A DNA stretch of 64,000 nucleotides. Source: Alphaproteobacteria bacterium. GTDB lineage: Bacteria; Pseudomonadota; Alphaproteobacteria; UBA8366; GCA-2717185. Shown here piece by piece: positions 8,559 through 17,203 of this stretch (positions are counted from its first letter, which is position 1; every line of letters starts with the position of its first letter). The DNA is taken from NCBI GenBank assembly GCA_040905865.1, contig JBBDQU010000065.1, positions 1-64,000 on the forward strand, read 5' to 3'. Under the pieces are notes generated by a model. The model did no database searches and had not been told where the DNA came from. It saw nothing but the letters and a program-made list of their open reading frames with translations. A program made the position numbers and the translations under genes.

Positions 8559-8965
8559 GGAACTTTCGGCGTTGTGAGAAGGGAGAGCGTCTCGACGCCG
8601 GCTTCGCGCAGCAGTTCCATCACCGCGACAACCCGGACCGCCGGCGCGCCGCCATCCGCCTTCAGCCGGATGCGCGGATTGGCGTCGCCGGCGCCGCCCA
8701 GCCGCGCCGCGACATCGGCGCCGAGCGCGGCGTCGTCGAGGATTTTCCCGTCCAGCGCCAGCTGTCCATCCGCGCCGACCAGCACCAGCATCTCCGGCGA
8801 TTCGGCCGTCGCCTCGCTGGCCGATTGCGCCGGCGCCACGTTGAACGGGTCCGATGCGGCAAGCCGTCCCGCCAGCATGAAGAAAATCAGCAGCAGGAAA
8901 ACGATATTGATCAGCGGCAGAATGCGTTCTTCATCCTTGCGGGGGCGGGGTGACGCGAAATGCAT
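8555..8965 (-). CDS. exbD: ExbD/TolR-family protein (second of two)
   Basis: This 136-residue protein has a single N-terminal membrane helix, PLINIVFLLLIFFMLAGRL (about residues 17-35), followed by a periplasmic domain, the ExbD/TolR layout. The residue where ExbD has its proton-carrying Asp is Asn here (LINIVF rather than LIDVVF). The neighbouring ExbD at 8973-9404 keeps the Asp. The two could form a mixed dimer in the motor, or this copy could be a structural partner without proton function. It lies 7 bp after the first exbD and overlaps tonB by 4 bp. Confidence 0.85.
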   Translation of the reverse strand: MHFASPRPRKDEERILPLINIVFLLLIFFMLAGRLAASDPFNVAPAQSASEATAESPEMLVLVGADGQLALDGKILDDAALGADVAARLGGAGDANPRIRLKADGGAPAVRVVAVMELLREAGVETLSLLTTPKVP

Positions 8966-8972
8966 GGGGCGC

Positions 8973-9404
8973 CTACCGTACCGGCTTTCGGATCAGCGAC
9001 AGGTCGCGCACGCCGGCCGCGGTGAGCGCGTCCAGAATCGCCACCGCATCCTGCAGCACGATGCCCCTGTCGGGCCGGACGACAACTTTCCGGTCCGGCT
9101 TCGTCCGCAACCCGTCGCTGACCTGCGCCACGAGTTCCCGGAGGCTGACCGACCGGCCCGCGAGGCGCAGCCCGTCGGGCCGGATGTCGACCAGTATTGT
9201 ACCTTCCATCGTTGCCGCCGCCGCGGCCCTGCCGGGCGCGTTGAGGCCGATGGCGCGCCAGTCCAGAAAGGACGACGCCAGCATGAAGAAGACCAGCAGG
9301 ATGAAGACGACATCGATCAGCGGCGTCAGGCTGATCGGCGAGCGCCGCCGCCTTCCCCTATTCGCCAGTCGCAGCGACGGCGGCGCGGATGCGGACGGTG
9401 TCAT
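8973..9404 (-). CDS. exbD: ExbD/TolR-family protein (first of two)
   Basis: Residues about 25-45 (LTPLIDVVFILLVFFMLASS) form the ExbD membrane helix. It includes the conserved Asp that carries protons in the ExbB-ExbD motor. The remainder, ending in the VAILDALTAAGVRDLSLI-like segment, is the periplasmic domain. It is 143 residues long, normal for the family. The start lies inside the 3' end of exbB, overlapping by 47 bp in another frame, which suggests coupled translation. It is the functional-looking member of the tandem exbD pair, judged by retention of the Asp. Confidence 0.9.
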   Translation of the reverse strand: MTPSASAPPSLRLANRGRRRRSPISLTPLIDVVFILLVFFMLASSFLDWRAIGLNAPGRAAAAATMEGTILVDIRPDGLRLAGRSVSLRELVAQVSDGLRTKPDRKVVVRPDRGIVLQDAVAILDALTAAGVRDLSLIRKPVR

Positions 9405-10128
9405 GGGTCCGGGATTCCCTGTGCGGGGTCAGGGGGGCGAGGGCGTCCTCCGAGAGGTCCTCGGTGAATACCTGCGTGACGATGCTGTCGAATTCGAAGG
9501 CGATCCGATCGACCCGTCGCTCCAGCCAGTTCAGCGCCGCGACGGTGGGGATCGCCACCGCCAGCCCGACCGCGGTCGTCAGCAGCGCCTCCCAGATACC
9601 GCCCGACAGGATCGACGGATCGACGCGGTTGCCGGCCTCGGAAAGTTTCCGGAACGCCTCGATCATGCCCAGCACCGTGCCGAACAGGCCGAGCAGCGGC
9701 GCCAGCGAGGCGATGACCTCCAGCGGCCGGAAAAGCCCGCGCAGGTCTTCCAGCATGTCGCCGCCGCAGCGCAGCAGTTCCTCGCGCAGCCTGGCGTCGG
9801 CGACGCCGCGCTGCTGGCCCCGGATCGCCTGGCCCAGCAGGACCGCCACCGGGTTGGCCGCGCCGCGCAGCAGCAGCAGGGCCTGGCCGGCGCGGCCCGA
9901 TTTGAACAGGTCCAGCGCCTTGCGCGCGGTCTTGCGGTCGCCCAATCGCGTCACGTGGAACTGCCACAGCTTGGCCAGGATGATCGCGAGCGCCGCTACC
10001 GACATCGCCAGAAGGATCGCCACGACCGGACCGCCGGACGCGAGCAGTTCCGACAGGCGGCCAAAGAGGCTGTCCAGGGCGCCGGGCGCGGCAGGGATCG
10101 ATTGGTCGGCATTGTCCAGGTTGTTCAT
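9358..10128 (-). CDS. exbB: ExbB/TolQ/MotA-family proton channel protein
   Basis: ExbB forms the pentameric inner-membrane stator that with ExbD turns proton flow into TonB movement. The 256-residue sequence has three hydrophobic segments: near residues 35-55, near 145-165 (EVIASLAPLLGLFGTVLGMI) and near 185-210 (WEALLTTAVGLAVAIPTVAA). The last two carry the family signature. The ATG at 10128 is preferred to the TTG immediately before it. It is the first gene of the exbB-exbD-exbD-tonB operon, 29 bp after a small secreted protein gene on the same strand. Confidence 0.9.
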   Translation of the reverse strand: MNNLDNADQSIPAAPGALDSLFGRLSELLASGGPVVAILLAMSVAALAIILAKLWQFHVTRLGDRKTARKALDLFKSGRAGQALLLLRGAANPVAVLLGQAIRGQQRGVADARLREELLRCGGDMLEDLRGLFRPLEVIASLAPLLGLFGTVLGMIEAFRKLSEAGNRVDPSILSGGIWEALLTTAVGLAVAIPTVAALNWLERRVDRIAFEFDSIVTQVFTEDLSEDALAPLTPHRESRTHDTVRIRAAVAATGE

Positions 10129-10157
10129 CAAAGGCTGCTTTCGTTCGGTCCGTTCGA

Positions 10158-10571
10158 TTATTTTATGAAGGGCGCGGTTGTCCGCGACGCGGTTTCCACC
10201 AGGTCCAGACAGTCATGGCGCGGCCCCGCCGCGCCGTGGCAATCCAGAATGTCGTTCAGCAACATGCGGCTGATGCCGTCACAGGGCTGGTCGGCGATAT
10301 CGAAGACCTTCAGGCTGGTCTTGCCGGCCGGCAGCGGCGCCGCCTCGACCGCAATGCGGCGGGAAACCACGCCATCGGTGTCGAACATCACCAGGTCCAG
10401 CTTCAGCGACTCGAATCCCGCGCCCGCATCGTTCCGCATCATCAGATATGCCCGGCACGACGATCCGTTCGCTTCCAGCTTGTTCAGTTCGATCGTGACC
10501 GCCGGTCCATCGGCAAGCGCCGGCGGCGATACCAGCCCCATCGCCAGAACGAGCAACACTAAGCGCAACAT
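10158..10571 (-). CDS. Small secreted protein at the head of the exb-tonB operon
   Basis: The 137-residue product begins with a clear signal peptide (LRLVLLVLAMGLVSPPALA, cleavage after about residue 20). It contains four or more Cys after the signal (SCRAYL, QPCDG, LDCHG, DCLDL), consistent with disulfides in the periplasm. I cannot name the family with confidence. It precedes exbB by 29 bp on the same strand and lies behind the Fur-like palindromes, so iron-repressed co-expression with the TonB motor is likely. The ATG at 10571 has AGAAGG upstream and is preferred over the preceding TTG. Confidence 0.65.
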   Translation of the reverse strand: MLRLVLLVLAMGLVSPPALADGPAVTIELNKLEANGSSCRAYLMMRNDAGAGFESLKLDLVMFDTDGVVSRRIAVEAAPLPAGKTSLKVFDIADQPCDGISRMLLNDILDCHGAAGPRHDCLDLVETASRTTAPFIK

Positions 10572-10638
10572 CAATTACCTTCTCAAATTAGCGTCCTTGC
10601 GCGGCGCGTGGCCGTGCGCCACAGGCGACATGTTATTT

Positions 10639-10655
10639 ATAATGATTCGCATTAT
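10639..10655. promoter_or_regulatory. Fur-like palindromic box
   Basis: ATAATGATTCGCATTAT is an inverted repeat (ATAATG/CATTAT) close to the classical Fur consensus of alternating GATAAT units. It lies 68 bp upstream of the secreted-protein gene on the minus strand and is AT-rich against the GC-rich surroundings. Fur or another FUR-family regulator such as Irr could bind. Confidence 0.6.
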
Positions 10656-10733
10656 CAATAAATTAATTCATACGCCGGCCGCGTTTCCCGAATGTCAGGC
10701 TATCCCTTCGCAGTTGCTTTCAATTTAGTTGCA

Positions 10734-10746
10734 ATTGATTATCAAT
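10734..10746. promoter_or_regulatory. Second iron-box-like palindrome upstream of hemP
   Basis: ATTGATTATCAAT is a perfect palindrome around a central T in an AT-rich stretch, about 35 bp upstream of the proposed hemP start. With the box at 10639-10655 it suggests separate control of the two divergent iron operons. Confidence 0.45.
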
Positions 10747-10779
10747 AACGATATTAATGCCGAATTGCCGGGGCGGGCG

Positions 10780-10995
10780 ATGGCGCACCGTCCCGGCGAA
10801 CCGCGCAATGGAAAATCCGTGACGGACAACGAACCGAGAAGCCGCGACCAAATGAAGACTCCTGAAAAGCAGCCCGTACGGGTCCTGCGCAGCGCCGATC
10901 TGCTGGCCAACGGCAGGGAGGTGGTGATCGACCATGGTGGCGAGCATTACCTTTTGCGATGCACCAGCAACGGAAAACTGATCCTGACGAAATAG
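10780..10995 (+). CDS. hemP: Hemin uptake protein HemP
   Basis: HemP/HmuP is a small protein found at the front of haem-uptake operons. In rhizobia it acts as a co-activator of the haem receptor gene. The C-terminal signature is clear: RVLRSADLL, then GREVVIDHGGEHYLLR and NGKLILTK. The start is uncertain. ATG at 10780 (71 residues, preceded by GGGGCGGG), GTG at 10819 (58 residues) and ATG at 10852 (47 residues) are all in frame, and only the last 40 residues are conserved in the family. It precedes the TonB-dependent receptor by about 120 bp. Confidence 0.85.
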   Translation: MAHRPGEPRNGKSVTDNEPRSRDQMKTPEKQPVRVLRSADLLANGREVVIDHGGEHYLLRCTSNGKLILTK

Positions 10996-11118
10996 TCCCG
11001 AACGGAGCGTCCGTGATGCGTGCGCTTCCCGATAAACAGAACGCCCAGCCAGCCACCCACCCCTTTGCGGTTTCGGCAGCCAGCCCGGACATAAATCTCG
11101 CAGCGAGAGGGTGGAACG

Positions 11119-13203
11119 ATGAATCCGATTACAAGGGTGGCCCTACCGGCCATGGTCATGACCGTCGCCGGCAGCCTGGCGTCCGCGCAGGAGGCGAATC
11201 CGGACGGTACCGGTGCGGAACTGCACTACGTCCCGCCCGTATCGGTGACGGCGACCCGGAATGCGGTTGAGGCGTTTGAATATCCGGGCATGGTGACGGT
11301 TCGCGATCGCCGCGACATCCAGGACCGGCAGGCGACGTCGCCGGACGATATCCTGCGCACTGTTCCCGGCGTCGATTTCTTCGGCGGCCCGCGGCGGACC
11401 GGCGAGGTTCCCAGCATCCGCGGCTTTTCCGGCCCGGATGTGATCCTGCTGCTGGATGGCGCGCGGCAGAACTTCATCTCCGGCCATGACGGCCAGTTTT
11501 TCGTCGATCCGCTGTTCCTGCGCCGGATCGAGGTGGTGAAGGGCTCCAGTTCCGCGCTGTACGGCAGCGGCGGGACCGGCGGCGTTATCGAAATGCGGAC
11601 GGTGGAGGCTATCGATCTGCTGGCCCCGGGCGGACGTTATGGCGGCGAAGTCAGCGCCGGATACCAGGGCGTGAACGAGGAATGGACCGCCGGATTTGTC
11701 GGCGCGGCAAAGCCGGGCGAGCGCTTCGAAGGGGTGGCCGGCATCACCTGGTTGACCGGCGACGATTACCGTCTTGGCGACGATTCATCGCTGGTTGCGG
11801 AAGACGATATTATCTCCGGCCTGCTCAAAGGCACGGCCAGACTCACCGAGCATCAGACGCTTGAGGCAAGCTGGCAGCGTTTCCAGAATGACGCAAAGGA
11901 GCCCAATAACGGGCAGGCGACCGGCGCCGATCTCGTCGACAAGGAGGTCCGGACCGACAATTTCCGCGTCGCCTACAAGAACAGCGACCCGACCGATCGC
12001 TGGCTCGATCTCGACGCGATCGCCTATTACGTGGACACCAATGTGCTGGAAACGCGGCTCGATAACCTGGGCGCCGGGCCGGCCGGGCAGGTCGAGGACC
12101 GGCAGTTGAGCACCATCGGCGCGCGGATCGACAACCGCACCCGCTTCGTGCACAGCGAAACCGCGCTGACAACCCTGACCTATGGCGTGGAAAGTTACCG
12201 CGACACGGGTGAGGGGACGACCGACGGCGCCGCGCGCGGCGGCGTGCCCAATGCGGAATCGACCTTCGCGGGCGTATTCATGCAGGGACAGGTCGATTTC
12301 GACGATATCCTCGGTAGCGGCGCCGGCATGTCGATCACGCCCGGCATCCGTTACGACTATTATGCCTCTGACGGCGATTCCGGCGAGATTTCCTCCGACG
12401 AGGTATCGCCAAAGATCGCGCTGCAAGTGCGGCCGGTCGAGCCCGTGTCGCTGTTCGCCAGCTACGCCAATGCCTTCCGCGCGCCGAACCTGAACGAACT
12501 GTTTCCCAGCGGCACGCATTTCGTCATTCCCGGTTTCGGCGTCAACAGTTTCATCCCGAATACGGCTCTGCAGCCGCAGTCCACCAGGACGTTCGAAGCC
12601 GGCGCGGGGCTGAAATTCGACGATGTCGTGACCCGCCGCGATCATTTCCAGATCAAGGGCTCGCATTACTGGATCGACGGCGAAAACTTCATCGACACCC
12701 AGGTGATCCAGCCCGCGCCGCCGGCCTGTTTTCCGCCGAACTGCAACGGCACGACGCAAAGCGTGAATGTCGCCAATGCAAATCTCGACGGTTACGAGAT
12801 CGAGGCCAGCTACGAAAACGCCTCGCTGCTGTTCGAAACCGGCTATTCGCGGATCGACGGCGACAATGAGGCGACCGGCGCGCCGCTCGGCGTTCTGCAG
12901 CCGGACAAGTTCACGATGCATTTCGCCTACAAGATTCCGGAAACCGGCCTGCGGCTCGGCTGGCGCTACCTGCATGCCAGCAGGTTCGACAATACGGCGG
13001 ACCCGGCTCTGGTTCGCGATGCCTATGACCTGAACGATGTCTACGCCAGCTGGCACGCGTCGAAAGACAGTCCGGTGACCGGACTGGGCGTCCTGGTCGG
13101 CGTCGATAACGTATTCGACCGCGCCTATACGCGCACCGCAAGCGGCGCCCTGGAACCCGGCCGGAACCTGAAGGCGACCGTCCGCTATGCGATCAAAATG
13201 TAG
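11119..13203 (+). CDS. TonB-dependent haem/haemoglobin receptor
   Basis: This 694-residue outer-membrane receptor should bind haem or a haem protein and import it using TonB. A signal peptide covers about residues 1-23. The TonB box is probably VSVTATR (about 42-48). The plug domain follows, with DDILRTVPGVDFFGGPRR and SIRGFSGPDVILLLDGARQNF, and the barrel ends in the aromatic-poor KATVRYAIKM. The NLNELFP motif near residue 455, preceded by AFRAPNLNE, is characteristic of the haemoglobin/transferrin/lactoferrin receptor subfamily (FRAP and NPNL boxes). It is the first large gene of the hemP-receptor-hmuSTUV operon. The specific ligand is inferred from the operon. Confidence 0.9.
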   Translation: MNPITRVALPAMVMTVAGSLASAQEANPDGTGAELHYVPPVSVTATRNAVEAFEYPGMVTVRDRRDIQDRQATSPDDILRTVPGVDFFGGPRRTGEVPSIRGFSGPDVILLLDGARQNFISGHDGQFFVDPLFLRRIEVVKGSSSALYGSGGTGGVIEMRTVEAIDLLAPGGRYGGEVSAGYQGVNEEWTAGFVGAAKPGERFEGVAGITWLTGDDYRLGDDSSLVAEDDIISGLLKGTARLTEHQTLEASWQRFQNDAKEPNNGQATGADLVDKEVRTDNFRVAYKNSDPTDRWLDLDAIAYYVDTNVLETRLDNLGAGPAGQVEDRQLSTIGARIDNRTRFVHSETALTTLTYGVESYRDTGEGTTDGAARGGVPNAESTFAGVFMQGQVDFDDILGSGAGMSITPGIRYDYYASDGDSGEISSDEVSPKIALQVRPVEPVSLFASYANAFRAPNLNELFPSGTHFVIPGFGVNSFIPNTALQPQSTRTFEAGAGLKFDDVVTRRDHFQIKGSHYWIDGENFIDTQVIQPAPPACFPPNCNGTTQSVNVANANLDGYEIEASYENASLLFETGYSRIDGDNEATGAPLGVLQPDKFTMHFAYKIPETGLRLGWRYLHASRFDNTADPALVRDAYDLNDVYASWHASKDSPVTGLGVLVGVDNVFDRAYTRTASGALEPGRNLKATVRYAIKM

Positions 13204-13231
13204 CCCGACAGTGAACAGAGGAGAAACAGCG

Positions 13232-14302
13232 ATGACAGAGACAGCCATGGCAGATCCGGCGGAATCGGCGCCGCTACAGGCCCGGTTGGTCGCCCTGCGT
13301 GACGCCGAACCGAACATCCGCGCCCGCGATGCGGCGGAAAAGCTGGGCGTCAGCGAGGGGGAACTCCTTGCCTGCCGATGCGGCGCGGGCGTGCAGCGCC
13401 TCCAGGGACCCTGGGGCGACCTGATCCAGGCCCTGCCGGGACTGGGCCGGGTCATGGCGCTGACACGGAATGATCATGCGGTGCATGAAAAGAAGGGCGT
13501 ATTCGGCAATATCTCGATCTTCGGCGACAGGATGGGGCTGGTGCTGAACCGCGATATCGACCTGCGCATCTTCCTCGGCCACTGGCATTTCGGCTTTGCC
13601 GTGGCGGAGGCCGCCGGCGAAAGCACACGTCACAGCCTTCAGTTCTTCGACTGCGATGGAACGGCGGTTCATAAAATCCACCTGCTGGAGGACAGCAACC
13701 GGGCGGGTTATGACGATCTGGTCGCGCGGTTCCTGACGCCGGACCAGTCGCCGGCGATGGCGGTTACACCGGTTCCGGCAGGCCCGGACGACCGGCCCGA
13801 TCCGGCCATCGACACGGTCGTGCTGCGGGACCGCTGGCTCGGCCTGAGGGATGTGCATGACTTCCACGCCATGCTGGACGAAGTGGGCACGGGCCGGATG
13901 CAGGCGCTGCGTCTGGTCGGCAGGGATCTGGCCTGGCCTGTCGACGTGAAATCGTTCCGGATTGCGGTAACGGCGGCGGCGGCGCAGGAAATACCGGTCA
14001 TGGTCTTCGTTGGCAGCCCCGGCGTCGTGCAGATCCATACGGGGCCTGTGGTCACCCTGCGCGATGTCGGCCCGTGGTTCAATATTCTCGATCCGCATTT
14101 CAATCTTCACCTGCGCGAAGACCGCATCGCCGGGGCCTGGGTCGTCCGCAAGCCGACGCGGGACGGCATCGTCACCTCGCTGGAAATCTATGACGGAGAC
14201 GGTGCGCAGATCGCCTGGCTGTTCGGCGAACGCGGCGAAGGCAAGGGGGAGCGGCATGACTGGCGGGCGCTGGTCGAATCGCTGGAAGGAGCGGACGCTT
14301 GA
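13232..14302 (+). CDS. hmuS: Haem-degrading/haem-trafficking protein HmuS
   Basis: HmuS/HemS/ChuS proteins receive cytoplasmic haem and, in some bacteria, open the ring. The 356-residue length and two repeated halves fit the family. The first half carries GPWGDLIQALPGLGRVMALTRN near residue 60, and the second half carries VGSPGVVQIHTGPV near residue 260. The HLREDRIAGAWVVRKPTRDGIV segment near residue 295 is the best-conserved part. GAGGAGAA precedes the ATG at 13232. The stop overlaps the TTG start of hmuT by 4 bp, so translation is coupled. Confidence 0.9.
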   Translation: MTETAMADPAESAPLQARLVALRDAEPNIRARDAAEKLGVSEGELLACRCGAGVQRLQGPWGDLIQALPGLGRVMALTRNDHAVHEKKGVFGNISIFGDRMGLVLNRDIDLRIFLGHWHFGFAVAEAAGESTRHSLQFFDCDGTAVHKIHLLEDSNRAGYDDLVARFLTPDQSPAMAVTPVPAGPDDRPDPAIDTVVLRDRWLGLRDVHDFHAMLDEVGTGRMQALRLVGRDLAWPVDVKSFRIAVTAAAAQEIPVMVFVGSPGVVQIHTGPVVTLRDVGPWFNILDPHFNLHLREDRIAGAWVVRKPTRDGIVTSLEIYDGDGAQIAWLFGERGEGKGERHDWRALVESLEGADA

Positions 14303-15162
14303 ACCGTTTTGTCCGGCTTGCCGTCGTTCTGGCGTTTGTTGCATCCGCGGCGCGGGCCGCCGATGCGCCGGCGCAACGGATCGTGTCCGCCGGCGGGGCG
14401 ATCACCGAGATCGTCTACGCGCTGGGCTTCGCCGATAACATCGTTGCGGTCGACACGACGAGCTATTACCCGCCCGACGCGATGAAGAAACCCAAGGTCG
14501 GCTACTTGCGGCAACTTGCCGCCGAACCGATCCTCGCGCTGCAGCCGACCCTGCTGCTGGCGGATGGCGATGCCGGCCCGCCGGATGTCCTGGCGCAGAT
14601 GCGCGACGCGGGGCTGGATATCGTCATGGCGCCGGACGATCCTTCGCCGGAAGGCGTGCTGGTAAAAATCGATCTGGTCGCCACGGCGCTGGGCGTGCCG
14701 GAAAAAGGCGCGGTGCTGGCGGCGCGGCTGCAATCCGAGCTGTCGGCGCTGAAGGCGCGGATCGATACCGCAAGGCACCGGCCACGGGTCCTGTTCCTGC
14801 TGTCCATCGGGCAGGGGGGTGCGCCGCTGGCGGCCGGTACCGACACCGCCGCCGCCGAGATCATCCGCATGGCGGGCGGGAAAAACGTCGTCGATTCATT
14901 CGAGGGCTACAAGCCGCTGTCGCCGGAAGCGATGGTGGCGGCGGCGCCGGATATCATACTCGCGACCCACCGGTCGCTGGGGCTGCTGGGCGGGCAGGAC
15001 ACGCTGCTGGCGATCCCGGAAATCGCCGCGACCCCGGCGGGTGCGGAACGGCGGGTCATTGCGATGGACGGGTTGCTGTTGCTCGGGTTCAGCCTGCGCC
15101 TGCCGCAGGCCGTGCGCGGTCTCGCAAATGCACTGCACCCGAACCTGAAACTCGCGGACTGA
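14299..15162 (+). CDS. hmuT: Haem ABC transporter substrate-binding protein HmuT
   Basis: HmuT is the periplasmic haem carrier of the HmuTUV importer. The 287-residue precursor starts with a signal peptide ending near residue 22 (ASAARAADA). The mature part opens with RIVSAGGAITEIVYALGF, a BtuF/HmuT-type periplasmic-binding fold, and contains GYLRQLAAEPILALQP and the AGGKNVVDSFEGYKPLSPEAM segment typical of HmuT. The start is TTG at 14299, chosen because it overlaps the hmuS stop (TTGA) and gives a proper signal peptide. Confidence 0.92.
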   Translation: MNRFVRLAVVLAFVASAARAADAPAQRIVSAGGAITEIVYALGFADNIVAVDTTSYYPPDAMKKPKVGYLRQLAAEPILALQPTLLLADGDAGPPDVLAQMRDAGLDIVMAPDDPSPEGVLVKIDLVATALGVPEKGAVLAARLQSELSALKARIDTARHRPRVLFLLSIGQGGAPLAAGTDTAAAEIIRMAGGKNVVDSFEGYKPLSPEAMVAAAPDIILATHRSLGLLGGQDTLLAIPEIAATPAGAERRVIAMDGLLLLGFSLRLPQAVRGLANALHPNLKLAD

Positions 15163-15165
15163 CCG

Positions 15166-16245
15166 ATGAGCGTCGCCGCACTATCCGGCCCGACGCTGCG
15201 GCCCTACCGGAACCTTGTGACGATTCTGTCCCTGGCGGGTTTCCTGCTGTTCGCCATCCTGCTTTCGGCCGGAAAGGGCGCGGTGCCCATCGCGCCCGGC
15301 GCCTTCTTCGCCATCCTGGGAAATTTCGTGGGGCTGGAGCTGCCCTGGGCGTTTACGCCGCGCGAACAGACGGTCCTGCTGGCGATCCGCCTTCCGAGGG
15401 TCTGCCTCGGCATCCTGACAGGCGCCGGACTGGCGCTGGCCGGCGCCACGCTGCAGGGGCTGTTCCGCAATCCGCTGGCCGATCCGGCGCTGATCGGCGT
15501 GTCCTCGGGCGCGGCGCTGGCCGCGGTATCGGTCATCGTGTTCGGCGGCGGCGCGGCGGCGGCGCTGCCCTTCCTGCCGCAAACCTGGCTGCTGCCGCTG
15601 GCCGCCTTCGCCGGGGGGCTGGGCTGCACGGCGCTGGTCTACCGGATCGCGAACCGGGGCGGCCGCACGGATATTCCGACGATGCTGCTCTGCGGGGTCG
15701 CGGTCAACGCGATTGCGAATGCGGGGATGGGGCTGCTGATCTTCCTGAGCGACGACCAGCAGTTGCGCGACCTCAATTTCTGGCTGCTGGGCAGCCTCGG
15801 CAGCGTCACCTGGGACAAGCTGCTGCCGGTGATTCCGCTGGCCGGTCTCGCCATCCTGCTCCTGCCCGGATTTGCGCGGTTCCTGAACGCGATGCTGCTG
15901 GGCGAGGCGGAAGCCCACCACCTTGGCTATGACGTGGAGCGGGAAAAGCGCCTGGCTGTCCTGCTGGCCGCGCTGGCGACCGGCGCCGCGGTTGCGGTTT
16001 CCGGGATCATCGGTTTTGTCGGGCTGGTCGTGCCGCACTTGATCCGGCTGCTGATCGGGCCGAATCACGTCACCCTGCTGCCGGCTTCGGCGATGCTGGG
16101 GGCGGCGCTGATGCTCATCGCGGATCTGGTGTCCCGTCACATCGTGCTGCCGGCGGAATTGCCAATCGGCATCGTGACCGCCTGTGTCGGCGGGCCGTTC
16201 TTCCTGTGGCTGCTGTGGCGGCGGCGCGGCATCGGGGGCTGGTGA
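15166..16245 (+). CDS. hmuU: Haem ABC transporter permease HmuU
   Basis: HmuU is the FecCD-type inner-membrane channel that with HmuV moves haem from HmuT to the cytoplasm. The 359-residue protein has about nine or ten membrane helices. Family motifs include RLPRVCLGILTGAGLALAG and NPLADPALIGVSSGAALAA near residues 75-125, and the ATPase-coupling loop with GEAEAHHLGYDVEREKR near 245. The C-terminal GFVGLVVPHLIRLLIGPNH patch is also diagnostic. It starts 3 bp after hmuT and ends in a 1-bp overlap with hmuV. Confidence 0.93.
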   Translation: MSVAALSGPTLRPYRNLVTILSLAGFLLFAILLSAGKGAVPIAPGAFFAILGNFVGLELPWAFTPREQTVLLAIRLPRVCLGILTGAGLALAGATLQGLFRNPLADPALIGVSSGAALAAVSVIVFGGGAAAALPFLPQTWLLPLAAFAGGLGCTALVYRIANRGGRTDIPTMLLCGVAVNAIANAGMGLLIFLSDDQQLRDLNFWLLGSLGSVTWDKLLPVIPLAGLAILLLPGFARFLNAMLLGEAEAHHLGYDVEREKRLAVLLAALATGAAVAVSGIIGFVGLVVPHLIRLLIGPNHVTLLPASAMLGAALMLIADLVSRHIVLPAELPIGIVTACVGGPFFLWLLWRRRGIGGW

Positions 16246-17039
16246 TGCTGGCGGCAAATGGAATCGGCGTTTTGCTGGGCGGCAAGCGGGTTCTGGAGGA
16301 TGTGTCGCTGCGCGTCGACTCCGGCGAAGTACTCGCGGTACTGGGTCCGAACGGGGCAGGCAAGACGACACTGATGAACGTGCTGACAGGCGCCCTGAAA
16401 CCGGATTCGGGGAGCGTTACCCTGTCCGGTACGCCGCTGTCGTCCTGGTCGCGGCGCGATCTGGCGCGGCGACGTGCGGTCCTGCCGCAGCATTCCGATC
16501 TTTCCTTTCCCTTTCCGGTACTGGAAGTCGTACTGATGGGGCGCGGCCCGCATGCCCGCCATTCCAGCCGGCAGCGTGATCTGGCGGTTGCCCGGGCGGC
16601 GCTGCGCGAATGCGGTACGGATCACCTGGAGCGCCGCATCTACACAACCCTGTCCGGCGGCGAGCGGCAACGGGTGCACCTGGCGCGGGCGCTGGCGCAA
16701 ATCTGGGCCGGCGACGGCGCGGCCGGCCAGTGCTGTCCGGATCGGTACCTGCTGCTGGATGAGCCGACATCCAGCCTGGACCTCGCCCATCAGCACGCGG
16801 CGCTGGATACCGCGCGCCGGCTGGCGGCCGATGGCGCCGGCGTGGTCGCGATCCTGCACGACCTGAACCTCGCCGCCATGTATGCGGACCGGATCTGCAT
16901 GCTCCGGTCCGGCCAGGTCCATGCCTGTGGGACGCCGCAGGCGGTGATCCATCCGGACAGTATCGCCGCCGTCTATGGCGTGACTGCCAGCGTCATCACC
17001 CATCCGACCCGTAATTGCCCGCTCGTGATAGCGGCATAG
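16245..17039 (+). CDS. hmuV: Haem ABC transporter ATPase HmuV
   Basis: HmuV hydrolyses ATP for haem import. The Walker A loop GPNGAGKT is at residues 34-41, the ABC signature is LSGGERQRVHLARAL, and Walker B is YLLLDEPTSSLDL, followed by the switch His in ILHDLNLAA. The 264-residue length is normal. A short Gly/Ala-rich insertion (IWAGDGAAGQCCPDR) sits between signature and Walker B, as in several HmuV proteins. The ATG at 16245 overlaps the hmuU stop (TGATG); an in-frame GTG one codon earlier is an alternative. It is the last gene of the operon, and the palindromic repeat at 17082 follows. Confidence 0.93.
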   Translation: MLAANGIGVLLGGKRVLEDVSLRVDSGEVLAVLGPNGAGKTTLMNVLTGALKPDSGSVTLSGTPLSSWSRRDLARRRAVLPQHSDLSFPFPVLEVVLMGRGPHARHSSRQRDLAVARAALRECGTDHLERRIYTTLSGGERQRVHLARALAQIWAGDGAAGQCCPDRYLLLDEPTSSLDLAHQHAALDTARRLAADGAGVVAILHDLNLAAMYADRICMLRSGQVHACGTPQAVIHPDSIAAVYGVTASVITHPTRNCPLVIAA

Positions 17040-17081
17040 GGATGACCGGATACCTATCCTGTTGAAGATATGGTGGTTTCA

Positions 17082-17132
17082 CAGGTTTGAATGAAACCTG
17101 TTGCGGTTTCGTCTAAACCTGATGTGCTATAG
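17082..17132. repeat. Palindromic intergenic repeat, copy 3
   Basis: An inverted repeat at 17082-17121 (arms CAGGTTTGAATGAAACC and GGTTTCGTCTAAACCTG, 6-base loop, two mismatches) is followed by ATGTGCTATAG. It lies between hmuV and the MmgE/PrpD pseudogene and could also fold as a hairpin at the end of the haem operon transcript, although no T-run follows. Confidence 0.8.
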
Positions 17133-17203
17133 TCTGTGTCCGGGAATCGGAAAAATTCTCCCGTCCCGTCCATTTTGAACGGCAAAAACACCCGGCCTGC
17201 ATC

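Noticed and set aside
15181-16371. Minus-strand frame of about 400 codons over hmuU/hmuV
   Set aside because: Gln/Arg/His-rich antisense frame with no similarity to any family; hmuU is certain.
17082-17121. Terminator of the haem operon
   Set aside because: The hairpin belongs to a repeat family found elsewhere and no T-run follows; a repeat is the better explanation.
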